From: Sthenelais limicola | Taxonomy: Eukaryota; Annelida; Polychaeta; Phyllodocida; Sigalionidae | Direction of reading: 5' to 3' | Length of the DNA: 64,000 nt | Assembly: GCA_942159475.1 (NCBI GenBank) | Contig: OW804100.1 | Location: 9,068,127 to 9,132,126, forward strand | Shown here: positions 56,460-64,000 of the stretch, piece after piece | Numbering within the stretch: position 1 is the stretch's first letter | Layout of the letters: every line of letters starts with the position of its first letter | Made by a program: the position numbers and the translations under genes | The notes under the pieces: generated by a model | What the model saw: only the letters and a program-made list of their open reading frames with translations | Told to the model about the DNA's origin: nothing | Databases searched by the model: none

Positions 56460-59052
56460 GCCCCATTTATAGGACCTTTATAAGGAACGGTTACTTTTAG
56501 TAAGAGAGACCAAGACCTTATTGCATCATCAACCTGCTACATGTCTTTATTTTAGCAGGGTTCAACAGACACATCGATCCTATCACAAAGTAAATTATCA
56601 CAAATCAACACTGGGGGAAATGTGGTACCAGCTGTAAAGGGCTACTCATGAATAGAATTGACGATACTGGCACCAAAGCTATAATATATAGTAGCCTACA
56701 AGTAGTATGTATGGTGTTGTTGGTACTAAATATTTTTCTGTTAAAGAAATACCATTTCATTCCATGAGTAAGATAAAAAATGAAGCAAGTTATTTCGAAC
56801 AATATCAACGTAACATTATTAAGCCATGGCCTTGATTGAAAAGTACTATTTGGTCCATCGCCTGTTAATTATTAATTGCTAGTAATTCTGGCAAAAAACA
56901 CCAAAATAAAACACCACCAAGATAAATATAGGTCTACCGTACATCGAAATGGAATGTTAAAAAAGTGCATTATGGGATATTCAGGATTAACAAATAAGGT
57001 ACTGATCTAATAAATTGACATCTCTACGAATGCAAATTAACTGGGAATTCCTGATTTGCCAATATATGATGTGTAGATCTTTATCTTAGCACAGATAGCC
57101 TCATAGATATGTTAGAGACTAATGGTAGACCCAGGGAGTAGACAGAGGGAGTAGAAACGGCACACTCCTTCACGTGGCAGATGTGTGGCAGATATGGTCA
57201 AGCCAATGAATGCGAGGTGACGCTGCAGTACAGTTGTCGGCAATAGTACCACCTATAGTAGTTTGATTGCCTTTTTCCAGCAACAGCATACTAGTGATCC
57301 ATATAATATATGGGTAGAGCGATCTCTACGAAAAGAGGTAGAAAAGAGGGGTTTCTTTGTGTCACATGTTCTGGGAATCTGGGGTCTCCCCATCTACTTT
57401 GTTGGTCTCTACAGGTCCGTCGACCTTGTCTGGAGGTCATTATATATATGCATGGTTTGTGAAGGTATCTGGGGTGAAAATGTGATTTTGAAGCCTTTTT
57501 TAAGTTGGGATCTCTACACTCTATTTATAGCCTGGGGAAGCCCCTGTGAGGAGACGTGTCAAGGAATGCGTCCGGGCGCGAAAAAAATGGTGGAAATCAG
57601 GGTCCTCTCGGAGTGACCATGGTCGCCGAAGCGCACTACCGAAGCGCTACTCCACGTCAGAAAACGGCACTTTGTAGTCTGGTCTCCCACTCCAAATATA
57701 GTTATGAGTCTGCACTACTAATTTCCGGGACTAATTTAGCATCCTATAGAATAAATACCGAAACTAAACCTAACCTTAAATTGGTTGTCCTAAGTCTGTA
57801 AAGGCCGTAGTTGACTGTCGCATATAACATTTTACTAATAAAAGCACTGATTTAGCGATGTCAGTTTTTGCGCTTAACGCTAGCAAAATGGGTCGTCAAA
57901 AGGGGTCTGGGGTCCGCACTACAGGACCCGAGGACCGCAATGCGCGGGTGCTTTTCTTGACATGTATGCCTGTGAGACACTACATTATTTCCCACAACCT
58001 TTCAGGGGGTCCTAACTACATGCAGAGGAGTGGGAGAGTGAAGAAGAGGGTCAGGAGAGGGTCGGGGTATTGGAGAGAGGGAGGGGAGGGAGAGGGTGTA
58101 GGAGGGGGAGGGTGGGGGAATAGGAGAGGGGGATCGAGGGGGAGGGAAAGAACAGGGGGAAAGAGGTGAGGGAGAGGATGTAGGGGAATGGAGAGAGGGG
58201 AGGGGGAGCATGAGGAAGAGGGGAGGGAGACGGGGGGGAAGTCAGAGATGGGGTTGGGAGAGAAAAACAGGTATATGTAGAGGGATCGAGGGGGAGGGAA
58301 ATAACAGGGGGAAAGACAGAGAAGAGGGGGAAGTGTGGGGAGAGAGGGTGACCGTCTGGTGTACTTTGGTAGTACACTTATAAATAGTTGGCGCTAGTAG
58401 CAGAGTGGCATTACTCCCAACTATTCGGTGGACACGCATAATCCCCGTTTCTACTCCCTCTGTATATAACTCCCTGGTAGACCTAACTAGTAAAATATCA
58501 ACAGGATTTTTAAATGTAACGAGTGTGAAATCTGTGGTACCGGTAATAATTAAAGGAAACAAATCTGATTACAATAATTCCTGCATGCGCACATGAGTAG
58601 CCTATGTCAATGGAATTTAAAAATGTTGAATGAACTAAATAATTAAATAGTTATGAACACAATAGTAATAGAGTACAGCTAATTAAAGTATTAGCTAAAC
58701 AGTCATTTTCGACATTATAAGAGACATGATTAATAACAACTTTTAAGATTAATAAAACCGACTTATTAATTAGAGAATTACGATTAGATTGATCTATGAT
58801 TCAATACATTATATAGGAGAGATTCCAACGAAATCATGCATTTAAATGATACCAAATGCACTTTGGGAGTACACAACAGATGCCATTGCCATAAAAAAGT
58901 TTTAACAAATCTTAAATAAATAGGCCGAACTTTGTTCCAGTGACGGGTATCAACTGGATAAATACCCTATAATGCGACAAAAAAGCTGTCATGTCTACAA
59001 CCTTCAAAAATTAACATTTTCTTAGTTACTGTTTTGATCACAGGTATACTGC
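56460..59052. other. Gene-free interval and probable 3' UTR of the GGT-like gene
   Basis: Open frames here (57263-57616 plus, and proline-rich minus frames across the purine tract) lack family similarity and splice support. The part next to 59053 should be 3' UTR of the minus-strand GGT-like gene. No clear minus-strand polyadenylation signal was assigned. Confidence 0.35.
58010..58350 (+). repeat. Polypurine GA/GGGA tract
   Basis: About 340 bp almost entirely G and A on the plus strand. GATCGAGGGGGAGGGAAA occurs twice (about 58132 and 58284), pointing to internal duplication. It has potential for triplex or G-quadruplex structure. The long proline-rich open frames on the complement are composition artefacts. 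Confidence 0.75.
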
Positions 59053-62000
59053 TTAGAACACAGATTCTCCTCCCCCGTTTCTCCTATCTCCGAATGCTCG
59101 GACAGTTTCGTTGATTTTTGCTGCAGCATTAATTATTGTTGATGGCGAGTAGTCGGGGCTCATCTCATGACCGTAACTCGTCAGGTTCTGTATAAGCTGA
59201 CTACCCAACGCAAATGTATCTCCCACATCTATCGAAAAGTAAAAGATTTATCAAATAAGAATTGTCATATTAACATTTGATATGTTTTGTAAATGGAAAT
59301 CAATAACAATAATTAAAATGATTTTGTAAAACAGCTAATCCTTAAGTAACTTTAAGTCTGTGACAAAACAAAATAAAACCAAGCCAAAGATCATTACAAA
59401 TTCAACATAGAAACAATTGATTACCTTCATAAACAACTTTATTTTCAAGCAGTTTTGCGTACAATCTAGCGGACATGATGGCAGCATCCACGTCCTTGCC
59501 ATACTGCAGGGCGTTGGTGATGACTTGGACGATGGCGGCGGGAAGCTTCTCACCGCCGCCTCCTCCCAGAACCATTCTCAGCCCACATGGCTTATTGCGG
59601 GAAAATACCAGGGTAGGTGCCATGTAGGAGGCAGGGCGCTGACCTGGACTCATTATATTGTTCTGGTAGTTGAGAAAGAAATGAAGGACTATATTAGGAG
59701 GTACAGGAATACTGTCAATATATTGGGGTTCTAGGATAGATTACCCACTGGACAGAACACCCCGCTCCGGCTCCACACACACACATGTTAATGTCCCCTA
59801 TGGATTTAATATGTTTTATTACCCTTAATGATATTTAATGTTTAATTACTCCAGGGTTATTAATGTTTTATTACCCTAATCATGAGCATGAATTTATTAA
59901 TGACTTATGTATCGCTCAAATATACCATTTTTAAATACAAGTACATACAATATGAGTTGAACATACCTTTAAATGTGATATAATAGATATATTGATATAA
60001 TATGTTATCCCTTTTCATGCAAAATCAATATAGTTTGGAAACTGTTTTGAAATATACAATTTAGTTAACGTATCTGATTGAAAAAATATTTACATATGTT
60101 TTTATTGATTGTGTATTTAAGGTAATCAATTTCAGAGGAGATCAAAAGCAATTGACAAGTACATGAACACAATGCATTGATAAGAAGTCACAATGCAGCT
60201 GAGTATCAATGAAATAGGCTTACTGGGCTTTTATTAACATCTTCACTGAAAGAATTCATCTGATCATTAAGAAGGATCCCAGATTTTGTCATTATCTTAG
60301 ATCCCCATGGGCTTCCAATGGCGCTGAAAGAAAAACAAATACATGAATGGCATAGTTTTCAAAATGGAAAAACGAAACAAATGTCTGGATGTAGTTTGAC
60401 AGTGAACATCAGCTATATCAGGAAAGGGTTTTATTTGATATCCATCAAAATAAGCAAACAAGAAGTTTGGCAACTGGGTTTGGCGGTCTCAAAAATAATA
60501 GAAGTGATAAAAAAAACACTTACAGTGAAATGGAAACCATGTCCTCATTCGATCCCATAACGGATACTGTACATGTACCACGGTCTGGCAGTGAGCCTAT
60601 AGCTGTCTCCAACTGCTCTGAATACCATTGAGGCTCATCATGGGTTTTAACATCACTTACGTTTGCCAACAATGTTGCCAATGTTTTACTGCAAGGAAAC
60701 ACGAAAATATATTTTCTAAAATGTACAGACTTAACAGGGTACACATAAAGATGTGCAGGCGTAAGGATTTTGAAAGCCAAGAGGTGCGTGTGTGTGAGTG
60801 GAGAGGGGCCGGGGTAGTTGAATCTTGTATCTTGTAGTCACATACTATGATATCTACCGATATCAGGAGGCTAGGGCAGTTGTAGCTGTAATTTTAGAAT
60901 ACATTTAATAGAATAATTTTAATGAATAAATGAAAGTATCCATCCAGTGAGATAGGTAAAGCTGTGCGAGGAAATAGAAACGGATTAGATCTAAAGAATG
61001 AGGACATCTAAGGAGCATTTATCACATCAGTTATGTAACTGAAAGGTAACACTAGACGAACGGATGCCCAAGCGCTTATTTCGATAAGCGGATGCTATTT
61101 CCGAAACACTACGAACGCATCGCCATAAATGTACAGCGATTATTAGAGAGGGGGCCCCGGGTCTGCAAAAGCTTTCTCGCACTCATTTTCCTACAAACGT
61201 ATCCATCCAGGCACATCAATAGCCAGCAAAATAACAAAGCTATACTTGAGTTAAGTCAGTTTAACCGAAATGCACACAAGTAAATGACAATCTTCGTTCA
61301 AATTACGTTAACACTAGCGTGAATGGGGACTGCATATCGGCCGATCGACCGACCGTGAAAGTTGGGCCACATGACTGAAATGTATGGGAAATGATACGTA
61401 AGGCTTCTCATAGTGTATTGAGCACGCTCCTTCCGGTCAGACACTTCCGTCTTTGCAACTAACAACAAACAACTAGCCTAGGATTCTCACGTGCATGTAT
61501 TGCTGTCATATTCCATGTAGAAACTCCGCGATTATTCCATTAAAAAGGTAACGAAATATCGATTCTTCTGCTAAAGTATCATTGTCTGCAGGGTCTGATA
61601 GCGGAGCCAGACGCCTGCAGACTTCGGCAAAACACTGAGTCAACTCGTTCCCAGTGGCCAAGTTTAGCCGGGTCCCCCGGCTCTGCAGTCGCCGAAACCA
61701 TAATTTTAAAAGCTTTGATCAACGATACCAACAACGATATAACAAATACAGCGGCCGGAAAATATTCTACTAAACTAACCAGCCAAGCAGTTACCATACA
61801 CCTACACAACACAAATTCTCGCACGGATACTTTCTAGATGTAACACAGGAAATCAGTCTACACAGATCTACAGATAAGTCAGGGTAACTCAGTTCTAAGA
61901 TTTTGATCTCGATGTTAGTAAAAACACAGTCAGTATTGTTCTATTGAAAATTATTTAATTTGATCAAGAAAACACAAGAGATTTTGTATGTTTAGGATAC

Positions 62001-63354
62001 AAGCCTCGAAAGAGAAATTGTGAAATGGTTAGAGGAGCTTGTCATCAAAAAGTAAAGGTCCACACAGAAATACATGTTTGGGTAATGTTTGATTACAAAA
62101 GTACGGTGACAACAGTATATTCAGATATAAGAAAAACTCGAGAAAAAGAAACAGGCTTCATTGAAAAAACAGTCGTTATAATGATGAGCAAGCGCTTAGA
62201 ATTGTATATGCCCAGTTGGCAGGTTACAAGAAAGTTCTAATGTTTTAAATAAAGAAATTAATAAAAAAAGTCACAGTATATGCTGTAGTCTCACTCTAAA
62301 TTTTCCCCACCTTCTCAGCACCTACCATGCTATAAATCTCTCCTCAGGACCTGCCCTGCTTAAAGGTTTCCACTTTTCACTCCTACTCCACTGCAATCAG
62401 CCACCACACAACCCACCTCCTCCCTCTACACAAGATACTGCAACTGCAAATCATTACATCATATGACTGCAGTTAGACCTTCCACAAAACACCACCCTCT
62501 CCGCCCACATGCCACATATACACTCCTACCTACTACCGCAGGGTCCAGATAGCATCTCCCTTCCCCCTGCGCGCTTGATCGCCCTTTACCAATAACATCT
62601 CTTAGGCTGTCACCACAAGGTGTAGGGTTACTGAGACTGGGGCTCTTGAAGTTAAGGAGGGTAATTTTCTCCAAAATTTCTGACTTTTGACATGGCATAA
62701 CTTTTTTTTGAATAAAGATATTTTAATTAGGATTTTTGCATTTGAATCCACTGTGCCTCTAGTTAGCATTATTGTTTAAACTTAATTATATTCAGCTATA
62801 TCTAATTTTGACCTAAACACCCTACTCATAGAGGGCCTCATGCTCCAAACATGTGTTAGTGGTTAAGAGCCGGCGAGGCACTGGCCGCTATATGGTCCCT
62901 TCTTACCGCAGACCAATTTAACACCCAAATTTGGTTGCTCAAACGCGGAATAGGTAGGAGTGTATATATACAAACCCGCCAGCACTAGCCACAAGGCCCA
63001 CATAAAAAATCAGAGTGGTCGTTCAGAGCCTCAACTTCAGTAGCTATAGTAACAGAGTACACATAAAGTGTAAGGAGCAAAAACAAAACAAAATATCCCG
63101 AGCCTCCTTAATAACTCATGCAGGCAGAAACTTATTAACTTGGATGAAAGGTACTACCAATATATATATTCCCATGTATTTCAAACTAGGTTAAAGCAAT
63201 AAGGTAAGTCATAGCCTGAAGTCATTCTTAGCATATATTGGTGTAAAAAAGGACGATCATATTACCTTATCATTCGAGATGTGATGTCGTTTACATCGTC
63301 ATTGATAGCAGGATCACCCAGGTGTCCAGATTCAACCTCAGAGAACTTCTGGGC
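59053..63354 (-). CDS. GGT: Gamma-glutamyltransferase-like protein, C-terminal part (5 exons; 5' end outside window)
   Basis: GGT-family proteins cleave and transfer the gamma-glutamyl group of glutathione outside the cell after self-cleavage at a Thr. Exons on the minus strand: 63354-63266, 60688-60524, 60323-60224, 59662-59425, 59228-59053, giving 255 residues; all junctions are in phase. The self-cleavage Thr follows DRG (codon 60576-60574, DRGTCTVSVMG). Then come GSKIMTKSGILLNDQM, SPGQRPASYMAPTLV, the oxyanion-type GGGGGEKLPAA and the C-terminal DRRNGGGESVF. Several substrate-binding positions of human GGT1 are changed: the Thr399, Asn401, Glu420, Asp423 and Ser452 equivalents read Ala, Gly, Gln, Ser and Tyr by my alignment. 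The protein may be a divergent hydrolase or a non-catalytic homologue. The 2.6 kb intron at 60689-63265 contains repeat copy B. Confidence 0.92.
61534..61838 (+). repeat. Copy B of the ~310 bp dispersed repeat (partner 43476-43785)
   Basis: Lies inside an intron of the GGT-like gene, antisense to it. The core GTTTAGCCGGGTCCCCCGGC...GCAGTCGCCGAAACCATAA is identical to copy A. Flanks such as TACTAAACTAACCAGCCAAG are shared, and the middle is more diverged. Confidence 0.75.
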
Positions 63355-63732
63355 CTAGAAATGGACACCAAATTACTCAAAGCACATCTCACATCTACCA
63401 GAGCCATATAACTATACACTACACAGAAACAAATTTCTTTTAGAACTTATATATATATATTGAAACTTTATTTTCATTTTGTCGTACATAAGGTCTATAT
63501 CAAAATAGTTCTTCCGACGGGCCCTTCTACATCTAAACAGTATATAATGGTTTACACATAGCTAACAATAGAATAAAGCAAGATAAAATAACATAAAGTA
63601 CACTTGGCTAGTTTGCCTTGCAGAACGGTCAAATAAGGGTTGGAGTATGTCTTACATGCTTACATCAGTATAAATGCTTATCAAAACATTACATTAACAT
63701 CAACATCTCGTGACTCAGGGGATTTGTCCTCT

Positions 63733-63945
63733 TTACTGCCTTAGCATATAGCCTCTAAGGAATGTCCTTAACTCTCTAAGGTCATACTTCTTAGCATGGT
63801 CTGGGATGCTGTTCCAAAGAACGGGTGCTTGGTATATGAGGGATCTTTTTATTTTTTCATTTTTGGGGTTTGATACTAGCAGTGATTTTCCTGAAGCAAG
63901 ATTTCTTAGGTTAATTTTCCTGTTATCAATATTTTCTTAATATTA
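63733..63945 (-). mobile_element. 3' remnant of a non-LTR retrotransposon reverse transcriptase
   Basis: The minus-strand frame reads INLRNLASGKSLLVSNP, then KIKRSLIYQAPVLWNSIPDHA and DLRELRTFLRGY, then a stop: the C-terminal end of CR1/Jockey-type polymerases. It is diverged from the relic at 35389. A stop lies upstream in frame at about 63948, so it is dead as it stands. Confidence 0.75.
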
Positions 63946-64000
63946 ACTTGATAGCCTGAAAACATATCTACATGAGCTACCTATCATTCATTATAGTAGA

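Noticed and set aside
57263..57616. 117-codon plus-strand frame
   Set aside because: No motif, no splice continuity and no usable similarity; most likely chance.
58002..58377. Proline/serine-rich minus-strand frames
   Set aside because: They are the complement of a polypurine tract; composition explains them.

Overview
This 64 kb window is eukaryotic genomic DNA. It is AT-rich, its genes are split by GT-AG introns, and much of it is repeats. The gene set (ZMYND8, TRAM1, GTSF1, a cytochrome-b5 desaturase and a gamma-glutamyltransferase-like gene) is typical of a bilaterian animal. Abundant TAGGCCTA-type words and the protein similarities suggest a marine deuterostome invertebrate, perhaps an echinoderm. 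That assignment is inference; no rRNA or mitochondrial marker is present.

Layout. 2.1-19.3 kb, minus strand: a 21-exon ZMYND8 chromatin-reader gene. Its first coding exon encodes a THAP zinc-finger domain and joins the PHD-bromo-PWWP-coiled-coil-MYND body in a compatible reading phase. 19.3-20.1 kb: a head-to-head promoter region. 20.1-28.9 kb, plus strand: an 11-exon TRAM1 gene (ER translocon). 28.9-44.6 kb: a gene-poor stretch with foldback and terminal-inverted-repeat elements, a reverse-transcriptase relic and G-tracts. 44.6-45.95 kb, plus strand: a cytochrome-b5-fused fatty-acid desaturase whose coding region has no intron. 47.6-50.5 kb, minus strand: a 6-exon GTSF1 homologue with two CHHC fingers and a long C-terminal tail that ends in an RG-rich segment. 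50.5-58.9 kb: nested repeats and a complete-looking element with terminal inverted repeats. 59.05-63.35 kb, minus strand: the C-terminal part of a gamma-glutamyltransferase-like gene, with its 5' end outside the window. 63.7-63.95 kb: a second reverse-transcriptase relic.

Exon boundaries were read by hand from splice sites, phase continuity and protein similarity. Every join listed is phase-consistent. The genes do not form a pathway. Two of them concern chromatin or silencing: ZMYND8 reads histone marks and GTSF1 is a PIWI cofactor. The strongest candidates for something new are the THAP-ZMYND8 join, the RG-rich GTSF1 tail, the altered active-site signature of the GGT-like protein, and a ~310 bp repeat present twice with a strongly conserved core.
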